Below, in pieces: positions 10,152 to 20,828 of a stretch of 64,000 nt of DNA (position 1 is the stretch's first letter; each line of letters begins with the position of its first letter). The DNA lies in assembly GCA_006384855.1 (NCBI GenBank), contig VCJN01000175.1:1-64000 (forward strand). The letters run 5' to 3'. The notes under the pieces were generated by a model. It saw only the letters and a program-made list of their open reading frames with translations. It searched no databases and was not told the origin of the DNA. This DNA comes from Tetraselmis striata. Taxonomy: Eukaryota; Chlorophyta; Chlorodendrophyceae; Chlorodendrales; Chlorodendraceae. The translations under genes were made by a program, and so were the position numbers.

Positions 10152-11200
10152 CAGAGCAACGCGCCCGTTGGCAATAAAGATTGGCAGAGCAACGCGCCCT
10201 TTGCCATCCCTCTACAGTTTTCAGATTTGCTAGATCACGCCTCCGCCCTTGGCAATAAAGTCCGTGTCGCTGTCACCACCTTCACGCATGCCAGACATAG
10301 ATAGCAGCAGGAATGCAATTGTAAGTGATGTTGAATTGATGCCCGCAAAATTTCAAACCACAATCTGCATTACATGCATTTATCGCACCTTCATACAAGC
10401 ACATTTTATTGCAATTATAATTGGGGCTATTGATGGACCAGCCATCCATCCCTTTCCCATGTGCATTCCTGCGCTCTGTGATTGCCTTGATCACGACCAC
10501 GATGATCTTCACCTCCCCCTTCTTGTATTCCGGGCTCTGCATATCATGACATCAAAGATAAACATCATATCAGAGCATGCTATGATACATATATATAATT
10601 GCATACATGCATGTGAATGGCACAGCAGCGGGACACGCCTTCTATTTGCCTTCTTGTACGAAGTAGCCCGCGTGATTCTTGATATGTGAGGCTGCCTGCT
10701 AGCGCAGCCTGTGGCTCCGGAGTAAGTTGCCTTGCGCCTTGGTGCACCGTGTGCCAACCGGCCTCTTGCGCGGCACTACAAGCCGTTTGGCAGCCCCGTC
10801 ATATTGGGATAGTCAGTCGCTTGTCTCATTACTGTTTATTGGGCTTGTGCATACGCGTATATTAATTTATTATAGTAAGTGCATATATTTATTATATATT
10901 TATATTGGATCATTATACTATACAATTTATATATAACACAATGATATTATATGTATGATATTAAGCCGACTCGTGCGGAGCGCGAGTCGTCCAGGCGCGG
11001 CGCCGGACTTGTTTATTTTAGAAAGCGGATGCGCCTACCTGACGCACACTCGCCAGACAGTACAGGTACCGTAGCTGCTCGTCCCCTTGCACCCTCCATC
11101 ATGGTTTCCAAGTGTCCGATGAGGGTGTCGTCTCGCTGTATTTTACCTTGTTTGTACCCGACTCGACGCGTGCGCAGATGTTGAACCCATACAACACGAT
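10152..11200. other. Unassigned region, partly AT-rich
   Basis: The reading frames here have no recognisable motif. Bases 10,850-10,965 are strongly AT-rich (TATATTTATTATATATTTA-like), unlike the surrounding GC-rich DNA. This could be a transcription start or end region or a matrix-attachment-like stretch; nothing in the sequence decides. Confidence 0.35.
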
Positions 11201-11207
11201 ATAAAAG

Positions 11208-11343
11208 AGATAGTATAAGGTTTAGGTATATAAAAAAGAGATAGTATAAGGTTTAGGATTTTAGGGTTTGGGTGTTAGGGTTTGACGGTTTTTAGGGCTT
11301 TAAAACCATCGCCCTAAAACCATCGCCCCCCCCCCCCCCCCCA
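11208..11343. repeat. Degenerate TTTAGGG/TTTTAGGG-like stretch with poly-C
   Basis: Several imperfect telomere-type words occur close together (TTTAGGG, TTTGGGTGTTAGGG, TTTTTAGGGC), followed by a duplicated ACCATCGCC block and a C run. Plant and green-algal telomeres use TTTAGGG or TTTTAGGG. A short, degenerate interstitial trace is possible, but so is chance in a T/G-rich stretch. Confidence 0.3.
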
Positions 11344-11745
11344 CGGGATCTGACATGGGCACTGGCGCTCAGAACGCCTCCGTCGACGGTCCATGCCATA
11401 CTCCCACGAGCCAGGGGCTGAAGTCCACCCTGCAAGGTACAGTGAGTCGGCGGGTGGTTGACTTGACAGCGTAGAGGATTAGAATTTCACAGGCGTTGAC
11501 CGCCCCGTGCTGCGATACTTTTTGATGTTGCTCATGCAGCTGAGGACAAGGCAGTGATGCCAGCGTTGTCTTTGACGAATGCTGGCCGCGCGACACTCAG
11601 ATTCCTTAGGCTAGCTCGAGGTCTGCGAGGTTACGCCGCATTGGGAAGCCGCAGGTGAGTCGCGCTTGTTTTCGCACTTGTTCGATTACACAGCCACCGC
11701 CGCCACGACAAGCAATCAACACGCATACTGACTTTCGCAGTTGTT
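11344..11745. other. Unassigned region
   Basis: No supported gene. A plausible branch/3' splice region (ACTTTCGCAG) lies at 11,731-11,740, directly before the next reading frame. Confidence 0.35.
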
Positions 11746-12243
11746 GTGTCAGACCCCCGTCCAGTCCCTACGTTCGGCGGTAAGCCGATCGTATCGAGTG
11801 TTCAGCGCAATAAGATCGTGTCGCCGCCGCTGGCGGGCACCGCTGCGTCGCCAAAGCTCCACGGCTTGGTGGGCGTGCTGGCGCAGCAGCAAAAGAGGGC
11901 GGGCGGCATCATCAAGCACAACACCAACGCGGTCAAGAATTTGACCGCCACGAAAGCCGTCCCCGGCGACAACGTTGACGAGGGCGGTAGCCCGGAGCCC
12001 CCGGACAAGAAGGGCAAGCAGCCCGCCAAGCCGGCGGCTGGAGGGCTTACCCAGGGCCGGGGTGGTGCCGGGGCCAGGGCAGGCGGTGGGGCGCTCGGGT
12101 CGCGGGCCGGCCGCCGGGCCGCCGTATGTAGCCGCTGCCGCCACCCGCGACCCGTCAAAACCGGATGTAAATATTTTAGTCCGCCCGCCCACTGCCGCGC
12201 GCCCGCTCACTGGCACTGCCGCGCGCGCGCTATCGCGGATTAG
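11746..12243 (+). CDS. Hypothetical low-complexity protein, possible internal exon
   Basis: I do not recognise it. The frame follows a good 3' splice site and has no ATG near its beginning, so it would be an internal or last exon. About 60 residues of ordinary composition (PTFGGKPIVSS, then a Lys/Asn-containing stretch) lead into a Gly/Pro/Ala/Arg-rich tail. That tail then becomes Cys/His/Arg-rich, and the end is likely noncoding. It lies just upstream of the M-A fragment but has no counterpart in M-B or M-C, so it is not part of M. Confidence 0.28.
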   Translation: MSDPRPVPTFGGKPIVSSVQRNKIVSPPLAGTAASPKLHGLVGVLAQQQKRAGGIIKHNTNAVKNLTATKAVPGDNVDEGGSPEPPDKKGKQPAKPAAGGLTQGRGGAGARAGGGALGSRAGRRAAVCSRCRHPRPVKTGCKYFSPPAHCRAPAHWHCRARAIAD

Positions 12244-12489
12244 TCCAGATTGTCGGATTGTCGTATCGAGATTGTCGGGCTTCAAGGGGGAGATGTAAAA
12301 ATAGTCCGCGTTGGATGCAGCGTCGCGAAGACGTGTGATATGCGCCTGATGCAGTTAATTACGAGTACGTCACGGATTGACTACATACGAGTGTCATACT
12401 ATTGGTAAGATTACAAGATAAATACAAGGTATTATACAGTATAATTACGAGACGGGCTGGGAGCCTAGTGAGACCGCGTTGGGCGAGGT

Positions 12490-13114
12490 TGTTGCCCCTA
12501 AGTGGGCGGCGGGCCTTGTTGTCTCGCGTCCGCGCCGCCGGCATCGAGGAGGACGAGAAAGACATGAGGAAACGCGTGACAAGGTGGGCACGCAACAAAA
12601 CACTCCACCCTCCACATAAGCACGCACCCACTCGTGGCTAACTTGTGCCGCTCGCAGGTTCGTCCGGGAGCGCCGCAAGGCCCACCTCAACGCCAAGGCT
12701 TCCACACTGCCAGCGGCGCAACTCGTGGTGGCCGAGGAGGCCGCATCCTCAGCCGCCCATAGGCGAAACGATTGTGACTTGTTGTGGGCGTATGGGCACA
12801 GGGGGCGTCCCGACGCCAAGGCAAGGAAGCTCATGGCGGCGTCGTCGACGGCATAGCCTCCCGGGGTGGTGAAGACACTGACGGCCGCCGTTCTCCCTCC
12901 GGACGCGCCGTTGCCCCGCCCACCCCTACCTGAGAAGGAGCTGTGCTGGTTGAACGCCGCCGACAAGAAGCAGTCGAACGCTGACAAGGAGCGGAAGAGG
13001 CCAGTGAAGAAGCGCCGAGGGAAGAAACTGACGGTCGCAGAGTCGGAGGCGGAGGCAACGAGGTCGTCGAAGCGGCCGGTCCCCCGGGCACGCAAGAACA
13101 AGAACAAGCAGTAG
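12490..13114 (+). pseudogene. Element M gene 1, copy A (basic-tailed protein), broken
   Basis: Function unknown. This holds the second half of gene 1: an exon ending about 12,567 (EEDEKDMRKRVTR in one frame), then an intron beginning GTGGGC and ending TCGCAG at 12,656. The last exon follows, reading VRERRKAHLNAK and an Ala-rich part. It ends in a strongly basic tail with KKRRGKKLTVAE and RARKNKNKQ before the stop at 13,114. Such tails usually act in nuclear import or nucleic-acid binding. At about 12,854 a TAG replaces the CAG seen in M-B and M-C. The 5' part is missing here and its ATG stub lies at 5,817. Confidence 0.55.
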
Positions 13115-13299
13115 CCCCCCCCCCCTCCCCCCCCCCCCCCCCCCCCAGCGGGAGCGGCGGGGGGGGGGGGGGGGGGGACGGGTGGACCACACCGCCGGCC
13201 CCCCCCCCCCCCCCCCCCCCCGCCACATGCCCCGACGGCGGCTGTCGCGAATATTGTAATTCAAACATTCTTCGGCAAACCGCTGCCTGCCCCCCTCCC

Positions 13300-13335
<36 letters not shown>

Positions 13336-13340
13336 TTCGC
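13115..13340. repeat. Hypervariable C/G homopolymer region after gene 1 (copy A)
   Basis: Four long C or G runs (about 13,115-13,146, 13,159-13,178, 13,199-13,220 and 13,292-13,335) are separated by short mixed islands such as AGCGGGAGCGGCG. The same position is nearly collapsed in M-B (31,760-31,783) and greatly expanded in M-C (59,146-59,515). Confidence 0.9.
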
Positions 13341-13809
13341 GAATATTTATGTAACGTGAGCACTCTTTGGCACAACATGGCAGCCAACCCGCCCGTCTGA
13401 TGACCTTTGATCGGACGGCGGGCAGGCCCCGTTCAACAGTACTAGCTATAATGTACACAAAATCCCCACTCTTGCCGAATAGTACGGCTGAGATTCGCGC
13501 TCCCATGTACTAATAGTCGTGGTTATCCCGCCCGGGTTCGTACTAGATACCCGGTACCGGCTTAATGAATATATCGCGTACTACCCGGTACTACACGGAC
13601 AACCTCGTACCTTATACGTCAGTGCCATGTAACGCGTCACCGCGCTAGTACGACTACAAAACGATTACGAAAAGGGTTTATCGCCCGCCGGCAATACCGC
13701 CGGATGTACTCGTACGTAACTGGATGGGCATGCCGCCACCATCAGCAGTCGTCGCGAATAATAGTAGTAGTGCTTCGTCACCCGTGTGTCACATCTCATT
13801 CTCACAGTG

Positions 13810-16127
13810 ATAGTCAAAACATCCAAACCAAGCACACATGTACAGTGCGTTGACATCAAATGGTGCGTGTCTAGCTTGTATGCAGTCACGGGAAGCACGG
13901 GGCGCAAGGAATACAACACAATGTGTAGGAGCGAATAATTATGCAGGGCGATCGAGAATCTATTCGTTCTTGGAGATGCGCGGCACTTTGGCGCGGGCAG
14001 CCATTCACAGTCCATGAGGGCGGCATAGGGAAATAACTACACGGGTTATTACAAATAATTGCACCACTGTTAAGTTGACATGACAAAGAATCCCGCACAT
14101 CACAGTGGTGCGCGCAACCCCGTGCTCCCCGGATTTGAACCCTACATATCAAGATAATGTGGAACGTATATTATACAGTCAAGGACCAGCTGCGGGGAAC
14201 GAGGTTCGAAAGCCTCTGCATCTCTGTGAATACAGTCCGTCGCAGCAAATAGAGCAATATATTAGTTCCCCTACCTCTTGGGTTGAGCGGCGGAAAAGGA
14301 GGACCGCGTCCGAAATTGCCTGGAATACGAGAGAATTGATACCGGTTACAATACGGTTTTATGACGGATTTGTAGGCGTCCTCCGTCCGTCCTCCGTCCG
14401 GCCGTCCTCCGTCCATCCGTCCTCCGTCATACGCGCTTCGTGTATGAACCGTCATACGTTCGGTGTTCGCTCGTTTGATTTCACGGTACTGGTACGTGTA
14501 CGGTAAGGTTCTGAATGGATCACACCGGTTCGCGTAGGTACTCGTTTCTAAAGACCGCAAACGGGTCTCAAATCCGAGATGTGTAGCTGGCAACGCTTTT
14601 TGGCTACGTGGCACGCGCTACGTGCGTATAATTAGCACGTGACCGCTCGCGCTCCTCCCTCATCATCCCGCCGTCAGCCCCATCCCTGCCCGCGACACAC
14701 AAGACCAGGCACCTGAAGCCCACCACAAGCCTACGTTAGGGCGCTGCTAACGCGGTATGCGCGTGATGGTGCCGGCCGGTGTGTCCGATTGGCATCGGTG
14801 GTGCGGGATGGGTTGGCGAGACGGGTGGTCACGTGGGCTCTGAGTTTTGATCAAATGACGGTATATTTGACTATATCAACCGGATACTAAGTATTTCTCG
14901 TGCTCTTTTCGGTACCTGCATCTCAGGATTGTGACCCCGCTATGCATAGCTTCTAGCCCGGGAGGATTTCATTTAGCGAGTACCCGGGGAACCGGTGTGA
15001 TGCGCGTGTATTCTAGCCCAGGCACGTCATATATTTGTCTGAAACGCCAAAATAACGCGGTACCGCAGCGCGTTTTTACTGCTGAATCAGCAAGCGAGAC
15101 TATTCAGCGATTATTCCTTGAACGGTAGTCCAAGTATATCCTGTAAAATGATGCTGTAAAAAGGGGTCGCCGCGGTGCGGGGGCAATCCGCCGACCCGGG
15201 GCCCGGCGTCCGTCGACGGACGGGCGACGGTCGAACGACGGCGTCCGGCGTCCGGTGCCGGTACAGGCGGCGGGCATGGCGATTCGCGGCGTGCCCGCCC
15301 CGTAGACCTGACGACCGGCCCGACCTGCGCGGCCTCGTGCGGGATACGGGCCGCCTGTAGGCGGCTTGTACTGTACACTACGCTTCAAAGTTAATGGTAA
15401 GCAAACGGTACTCCGGGGGTAGTTGGCGAGTATTTTGCGATTCCGAAACCATTACGAAACCCCCGCGAACATGGTACGCGCGATGACCTGCCGGTGTTTT
15501 CCTAACCCGAAATGCCCGAAAACAATTGCTCAAATCGCAGAATTTAGGTGGAAATACATGACATCTATGACGGATTTGGACTTTTTTTAGGTGCGCTTGC
15601 GGCGCGCGCCGTAAGAGTTGGATACATGCTTTGCCCCACCGTGTAGAGGTAGTCGTGCGCTACCACATGCATCGGTTGCCAGAATTTTCGCGGTCTCGTT
15701 ACACAAAAAATGGCCGCCTACGCGAGTACGTGCATCGCGACACGTTGAATGTAACGCCAATGTACGCGCGCATTACGAGCGGCAAGAAGACGCGATGCGG
15801 GATCGGCCGCGGTGCCATCTGAGCACATGGATGGGCAGTCGATTGCTACAGAGCCATGCCAAAGACCCGCCACACTTGGGCGCCTAGGAATATTTTCTGA
15901 TTATTTGTGCTAATGTAAACTCAAGACTCGCGAAATTCGTGTGTGGTTTTAACATCTACGTACATCTCAATGTTCAAGGCCCAATCAATTCAATGTAAAA
16001 TACGGGGCTTGTAGCCAACACTCCTACCCAAAACATCCCCCCATTATATGTGGCGCATCGACCTTCAATTGCACATGAGCACGACTCATGTGCTACTCTG
16101 GGTTTGCCATTTATTTTGATGCGTAGT
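13810..16127. other. Unassigned region
   Basis: No convincing gene. Imperfect CCGTCCTCCGTC repeats occupy about 14,378-14,430. A short GC-rich section at 15,170-15,360 keeps several frames open. A T-arm-like GGTTCAAATCC occurs on the minus strand near 14,128, but its flanks do not fold as a tRNA. The stretch lies between the terminus of M-A and an M fragment, and reads as unrelated spacer or old elements. Confidence 0.45.
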
Positions 16128-16265
16128 GTATAGTACGACTACCACAATGATTACAAAACGGGTTTATCGCCCGCCGGCAATACCGCCGGATGTACTCGTA
16201 CTTAACTGGATGGACATGCCGCCAGCAGCAGCAGCCTTCACGGATAAATAATAGTCGCTAGTAAG
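16128..16265 (-). mobile_element. Terminal fragment of element M
   Basis: Matches, in reverse complement, the region about 30-170 bases inside the CACTGTGAG end of M (31,215-31,350 and 58,590-58,720), including TTTATCGCCCGCCGGCAATA and ATGGACATGCCGCCA. It ends a few bases before the TGTTACAG start of the next LTR candidate, which may have interrupted it. Confidence 0.7.
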
Positions 16266-16271
16266 GATTAG

Positions 16272-16817
16272 TGTTACAGCCCCCTTAGGACTTAGGCCGA
16301 ATATTCGTCTAGCCATAGATAGTCCTGAAGTAGGAGCTGAGTCAAGGGCCCATTGCTGGATCGTTATTCCACACGGCGGCCAGGAATAATGAGCGGAGAT
16401 TTGGGAAAAGGGATTCTTACAGTACCGGAATGCCGGTAACCTGGGTGACTGGCCCGGCGGTGGTTTTGCCGGCCTATTTATAGTCGCTGGTTTCCGTCAT
16501 TCCGTGCGCTGTGTACCGATCCAATTTCCGCCACCTGTGCTGCGTGTAACTACTAGACTAATTCTAAAATCGACGTGTGCGGTCCTAACCCGCGGCCCGT
16601 CGCTATTTTAGTCATATACTACTAAGTACAGACACGGTTCCTAGCACCTTCGTCTGTCCGCAGCACAGTGATATAATATTTCACTACTATTGCTATAGCA
16701 AATGCTATAGCGTTCTAGATGGTTCCAGTAGGTTCTAGTACCTACTGCTAAGACACTCCTAAGGCAGCGCTCCATCTAACGCTTGGTATCATCATCCTCT
16801 AACAGGTGACACCATAG
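16272..16817 (+). mobile_element. LTR with PBS-like site, related to the fold-back structure
   Basis: The segment begins TGTTACAG at 16,272, carries a CTATTTATAG TATA-like box at about 16,475 and ends near 16,782. TGGTATCATCATCC follows at 16,784-16,797, fitting a primer-binding site of the initiator-tRNA type. It is homologous along its length to 7,680-8,196 (minus strand). Homology to the leader stops at 16,817, where the next LTR candidate begins. It is therefore a single LTR plus a few bases of internal sequence. Confidence 0.6.
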
Positions 16818-16818
16818 C

Positions 16819-17025
16819 TGTGAGGATATATCCTATACCCTCACTAACCCTAATCAACAGTAGCACACATTAAGGCGCGTAGCGCCAGGCGCGTAGGCGC
16901 GTCGGCCAACCGGCGCCAGCTGATATATCAGCACGGCGCCCTGCCGGAACTGTAATCAGACAATACTCACCCTCACAACCTCGGAGTAGCACAGACTCTC
17001 GCCACCATAAGCGCATCCCCTCACA
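16819..17025 (+). repeat. Candidate short LTR with adjacent PBS-like site
   Basis: The 207-bp segment begins TGTGAGG and ends CCTCACA, giving the inverted terminal bases expected of an LTR. It is followed at 17,026 by TTTGGTGCTTCTACC, which contains TGG plus sequence complementary to a possible tRNA 3' end (GGTAGAAGCACCA). An internal CCCTCACA at about 16,970 is an alternative end. No second LTR copy is visible, so the call rests on these end signals and on the gag-like gene downstream. Confidence 0.4.
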
Positions 17026-18300
17026 TTTGGTGCTTCTACCTACTCGATCGCTCCCTCGCGAGCTTTCATCAACTATACCATACGCGCCTGTAGCGTAGCC
17101 ACGGCGGGCGCAGGCAATTACCCCGCCGGAAGACTGTAACGGGCTTTTCCGAAAGCCATCGATTCAGAACGATCCTGCCAAGAGGCAGTATCGGACAGTC
17201 GAAACTTCTCGACGACTGAATCCACAACCATAACTCCGCTCTTTCTATCAGCGGAAGCTTATCATATACCCGCCACACGAACTTGGCGCTACCATCAACT
17301 TTATTTTCTCGCCCGGAGCATGGACGAGATTACCGGGGCGCTACGCTACCTGCAACACCGCCGTCTCGTAAAATACTCCGCCGAAAGGCAGCACCATATA
17401 TTCGAACACCCTCGACTACTGAGTCGGAAACACCGCAATACCATAATAACTCCGCCCTCTCAGAAGGCGGAAGCATACCATATGCGCCTGTGCGGTAGCC
17501 ACCGCGGGCGCCGGCAATTACCCCGCCGCAAACCATAGTCGGCAGTTTTCCTGCCGTATGCCGTTTCAAAAAAAAAAAAAACACCATGCCAAGAGGCGGC
17601 ACCATATTCTCCAACCTTCTCGGCCACCGAGTCGAGTGAAACATAACTCCGCTCTTTCATAAGGCGGAAGCATACTATATTCTGCGCCACCTCGGCGCTA
17701 CTTTTTCACCCGGAGCTTGGGGATTACCGGGCCGCGACGCTACCTGAGAAATTCGGAGCGTCGTGGGGAAAAATACTATAACAGGCCAAAAGGCAGCACT
17801 ATACACCAGAACCTTCTCGACCACTGAGTCGAGCTCATCATAACTCCGCCTTGTCTTGAGGCGAATGCATACAATATCCCTCTGCGCTACCTTCTCACTT
17901 AGAGCGCTTCACCCATGATACTCGCGCTTGTCGTGGGGCAACTGCGGGTGTCGGCAATTACCCCGCCGAAAAACTATAAGAGGCTTTTCCAGAAGCCACC
18001 TTGCCAAAAGGCAGTACTATACAGTCGAACATTCTCGACTATGGAATCGAACGAATCATAACTCCGCCCTTTCATAAGGCGGAAGCATACTATATTCTGC
18101 GCCACCTCGGCGCTACTTTCTCGCCCGGAGTTTGGACATTACCGGGACGCGCGACGCTGCCTGTAGAACTTGGAGCGTCATTATTCTTTTTTTGTATGAA
18201 TCGAATTGAGGTAAGCAGCCTATTAGGTAAGCCACTTCCACTCCAACCTTACCTTATCTTCTTTGCCAAAAAATATGAATAACATAACAACCATCGAACG
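17026..18300 (+). repeat. Degenerate ~200-bp repeats made of serial small hairpins
   Basis: About five related blocks (anchors near 17,228, 17,440, 17,640, 17,835 and 18,055) share the phrase CATAACTCCGC...GCGGAAGCATA. Within a block, small stem-loops follow one another: GGCTTTTCCAGAAGCC, TGCCAAAAGGCA, GTCGAACATTCTCGAC, TCCGCCCTTTCATAAGGCGG and GCGCCACCTCGGCGC. Loops differ more than stems, and paired changes keep some stems intact. The array occupies the position of a 5' leader between the PBS-like site and the gag-like frame. Short ORFs inside are incidental. Confidence 0.75.
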
Positions 18301-18359
18301 TCAGCATATCATTGTCGGAACCATACATCACTGTTGCGTCGCTTACGATATTCAAACCA

Positions 18360-18830
18360 TATTGAGCCCGAAGAGGCATGTGACGATATCCAAACCATAT
18401 TGAGCCCGAAGAGGCCTGAAATCAAACCATATCCAGCAGGTTGAATCCTGACTGTATTGACTAAATTTCGAACAATATCGCCGCCTCAATGGCAGCTGCG
18501 GACGAAACGATAATCAGTCGCCCAATGGGGTCGACAATTAACGATATCTCCTCAATGAATGAGGACAAACCATAACTTGCAGGACGAAACGATAATCAGT
18601 CGCCCAATGGGGTCGACAACTAACGATATCTCCTCAATGAATGAGGACAAACCATAACTTGCAGGACGAAACGATAATCAGTCGCCCAATGGGGTCGACA
18701 ACGATATCTCCTCAATGAATGAGGACAAACCATAACTTGCAGGACGAAACGATAATCAGTCGCCCAATGGGATCGACAACGATATCTCTTCAATGAATGT
18801 GAGGACAAACTATAACTGGAAAATGTTGTT
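18360..18830 (+). repeat. ~80-bp tandem repeats with hairpins
   Basis: Four units share GGACGAAACGATAATCAGTC, starting near 18,509, 18,583, 18,663 and 18,743. Each includes CCCAATGGG and CCTCAATGAATGAGG stem-loops and ends ACCATAACTTGCA. Upstream (18,360-18,480) further single hairpins such as GCCCGAAGAGGC and CAGGTTGAATCCTG continue the pattern. Confidence 0.85.
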
Positions 18831-19089
18831 GACATTGTAAATGATATGCCACCTCACAATACGAATGATACAATATACATGATAATCTAGGTCAAACTGA
18901 GGGTCACTCTGGCGAACACATGTTGCCAAAAGGAGAGGAAGAGATAACATCACAACCTCTCCATGATCACCATAATAATCCAATTCTAAGTGAGGCACGG
19001 CCTCGCCTGAACATATGAACATCTTTCCAACATATCTCAGAGCAAATCCATGAGAGCTATGACTCTGATGCTAATCATAAAAGATATTC
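18831..19089. other. Leader spacer before the gag-like frame
   Basis: AT-richer sequence without a supported gene. The gag-like frame opens shortly after a stop-rich stretch. Confidence 0.4.
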
Positions 19090-20367
19090 ATGACCTATTA
19101 CGATATACTTCGCGAAGATGGTGACTATATCCAAAATATGACACTGGGTTTTCAATCCAGTGAGGCAAAGAATACTATAAGTAACATGCGCCAAGCATGC
19201 GGTCTGATTCTTCCCTTCGTGGATGCAGACCTGGTACCATATCAAGACATGGCAATGAACATACACTATAACCAAGGCTGGAATGCCGGCCTGATGGACA
19301 ATCTGGCTGACTTTGTCGGCAGATGGTCTAACAATATCATAGAACATAACCATATCACGCACAGGCCTGCTGGAGCAGAGGACCCGCAGCAGCGACTCTT
19401 GCTGCAAATACAATATATTGACACTGTGCTTACACTGGCTACACCAAAGCAAGCCAGCTCAGCTCTCATACTGTTTCCAGCAGCTTATGTTCATCAGATT
19501 CCTGTGCTAACATATTGCAAGATATTCCGGATGGCGCACAAGACTGGATCCAAACCGGAATGGGTCCTTGAGTATGTTAACCATATGGCCCCTACGCTTG
19601 AGGCGTGGCGGCAGAGATACAATAAGAAAGTACGTGAGCACTTCAAAGACTGTGCTAACACCTTCCCAAACATATCTTATCCCAACAGACAGTTTGCAGA
19701 CCAACCGTTGGGTCTGCCAATATACTCTGCCATCAGAACCATAATGACCAAAGCAGCGCAGCAACGGCACAATCCAAGTGCCTATGATATGGGTGCAGAA
19801 CCTGCAGGTTATGACCCACACCTGCAGCATGAACCATATGCTGGCCAATCGGACCATAGGGCAGACAAGCGCCCATCATATCCTCCAGCAGAACAGACCA
19901 GGCGGAAGTCGCCTAGGCGTGAAACCTCGCCACCGGTGAGTGAACGGCATGCACCGCAACAACTATATGCAACTGTAGCTGCTAGCCAGCCAACGCTGCA
20001 ACTTAAACTGACCCCGCTGGCATGGCAGGAGAAGTTGCATGCCAATCACCATAGCCCTCTGTACCTGACTGAGGTCATGCAGTTTTTGGACAGAGTGGGC
20101 CCTACAGTAACAGAACATGTCTATGACTATATGTCAGAAAGATATGTGCTTGACGCTATCAACAAACAATCACAATACTATAATACACTGGAAACCATGT
20201 TCGCAAACAAGCGAGGAATCCGTGGAGCTGCCTTTACTGATTCTCATCAGTTGGCAGAAACTATAATATGTTATGTTCAAAGTAAAAAATATTATCATGA
20301 TCTCAAAATACACAGGCAAAATACACAGGCAGGCAAATCTTATTATACAAATACTGTAATACGCTGA
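19090..20367 (+). CDS. Gag-like structural protein of retroelement R (copy 1)
   Basis: A 425-residue frame. The first ~230 residues are of ordinary helical composition (for example NIHYNQGWNAGLMDNLADF and EYVNHMAP) and resemble a capsid-type region in length and position. Residues about 240-300 form a hydrophilic Pro/Arg/Ser linker (RRKSPRRETSPP), and a second folded part follows to the stop. It has no zinc knuckle; an RGG-box frame follows downstream. Assignment to gag rests on position, being first after an LTR/PBS-like leader and upstream of methyltransferase and retropepsin frames, not on a recognised family signature. ATG at 19,090 (ATGACCTATTACG) is the first in a long open frame. The duplicated second copy has a TAG, so only this one is intact. 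Confidence 0.6.
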   Translation: MTYYDILREDGDYIQNMTLGFQSSEAKNTISNMRQACGLILPFVDADLVPYQDMAMNIHYNQGWNAGLMDNLADFVGRWSNNIIEHNHITHRPAGAEDPQQRLLLQIQYIDTVLTLATPKQASSALILFPAAYVHQIPVLTYCKIFRMAHKTGSKPEWVLEYVNHMAPTLEAWRQRYNKKVREHFKDCANTFPNISYPNRQFADQPLGLPIYSAIRTIMTKAAQQRHNPSAYDMGAEPAGYDPHLQHEPYAGQSDHRADKRPSYPPAEQTRRKSPRRETSPPVSERHAPQQLYATVAASQPTLQLKLTPLAWQEKLHANHHSPLYLTEVMQFLDRVGPTVTEHVYDYMSERYVLDAINKQSQYYNTLETMFANKRGIRGAAFTDSHQLAETIICYVQSKKYYHDLKIHRQNTQAGKSYYTNTVIR

Positions 20368-20441
20368 CAACAATTTTTCGCTGGGTGCTGAAATGATCCA
20401 GCGTCAATCAGCGTGGAAGCAAACATATCCTAATAAGGACT

Positions 20442-20677
20442 AACCATACGCATGCCGTAAGGCTTACGATAACCTGAGCAGGCACCTAGGCTTGAAGCCA
20501 GGGCCCTCAGTGCAACTGCTGAAAATATCAGTAACATCAGACATGCTCCCGAAGCATGATGGTGGAGGTGGCTGTGATGGTAGTGGAGGCCGCAATAGCG
20601 GCCGTGGCGGCCGCTCTGAAGGAGGAGGCCGCGGCAAAACTGTTGGTCGCGGCCGGGGCGGTCGAGGTGGAGAATAA
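20442..20677 (+). CDS. RGG-box reading frame of retroelement R (copy 1)
   Basis: Opens after a stop at 20,440 and reads KAYDNLSRHLGLKPGPSV, followed by a Gly/Arg-rich end with RNSGRGGRS and GRGRGGRGG before the stop at 20,677. RGG boxes bind RNA and can replace zinc knuckles in gag proteins. The frame would be joined to the gag-like frame by splicing or frameshifting if functional. An overlapping frame (20,556-20,828) is also open in both copies and encodes an Ala/Val/Glu-rich peptide ending NIDIVN. Which of the two is used cannot be decided from sequence alone. Confidence 0.4.
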
Positions 20678-20828
20678 ATATAGGCTACCATATGAACGCA
20701 TACCCACTATAATAGTGGAGACCACTTTCGTCCGCAGCGCTCCAAAGAAGAGCATACAAGCTGAGGCATCAGCCCAGCAAACTGCAAACAAACTACAGTA
20801 TAAAACAAATATTGACATAGTAAACTGA

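Larger units (their letters stand above)
12470..13809 (-). mobile_element. Element M, copy A (minus orientation, gene 1 side)
   Basis: In reverse complement this segment matches 31,170-32,420 and 58,551-60,170. Its outer terminus reads CACTGTGAGAATGAGATG on the minus strand at 13,809, the same terminus as M-B (31,170) and M-C (58,551). It contains the 3' part of gene 1, a hypervariable C/G region and a terminal region of about 590 bp with GCCGGCAATACCGCC-type sequence. It starts abruptly at 12,470. Confidence 0.8.

Noticed and set aside
11208-11343. True telomere end
   Set aside because: Only a few degenerate TTTAGGG-like words occur, with no long uniform array; kept only as a low-confidence interstitial trace.
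12590-12625. TIR of element T inside the gene 1 intron (CCTCCACATAAG)
   Set aside because: The match to the T terminus is about 12 bases, no second terminus or TA pair is nearby, and it is present in all M copies as part of the intron. Probably coincidence.
14105-14165. Minus-strand tRNA-like T arm (GGTTCAAATCC)
   Set aside because: The flanking bases do not form a 5-bp T stem or a 7-bp acceptor stem, and no A box at suitable distance is visible.
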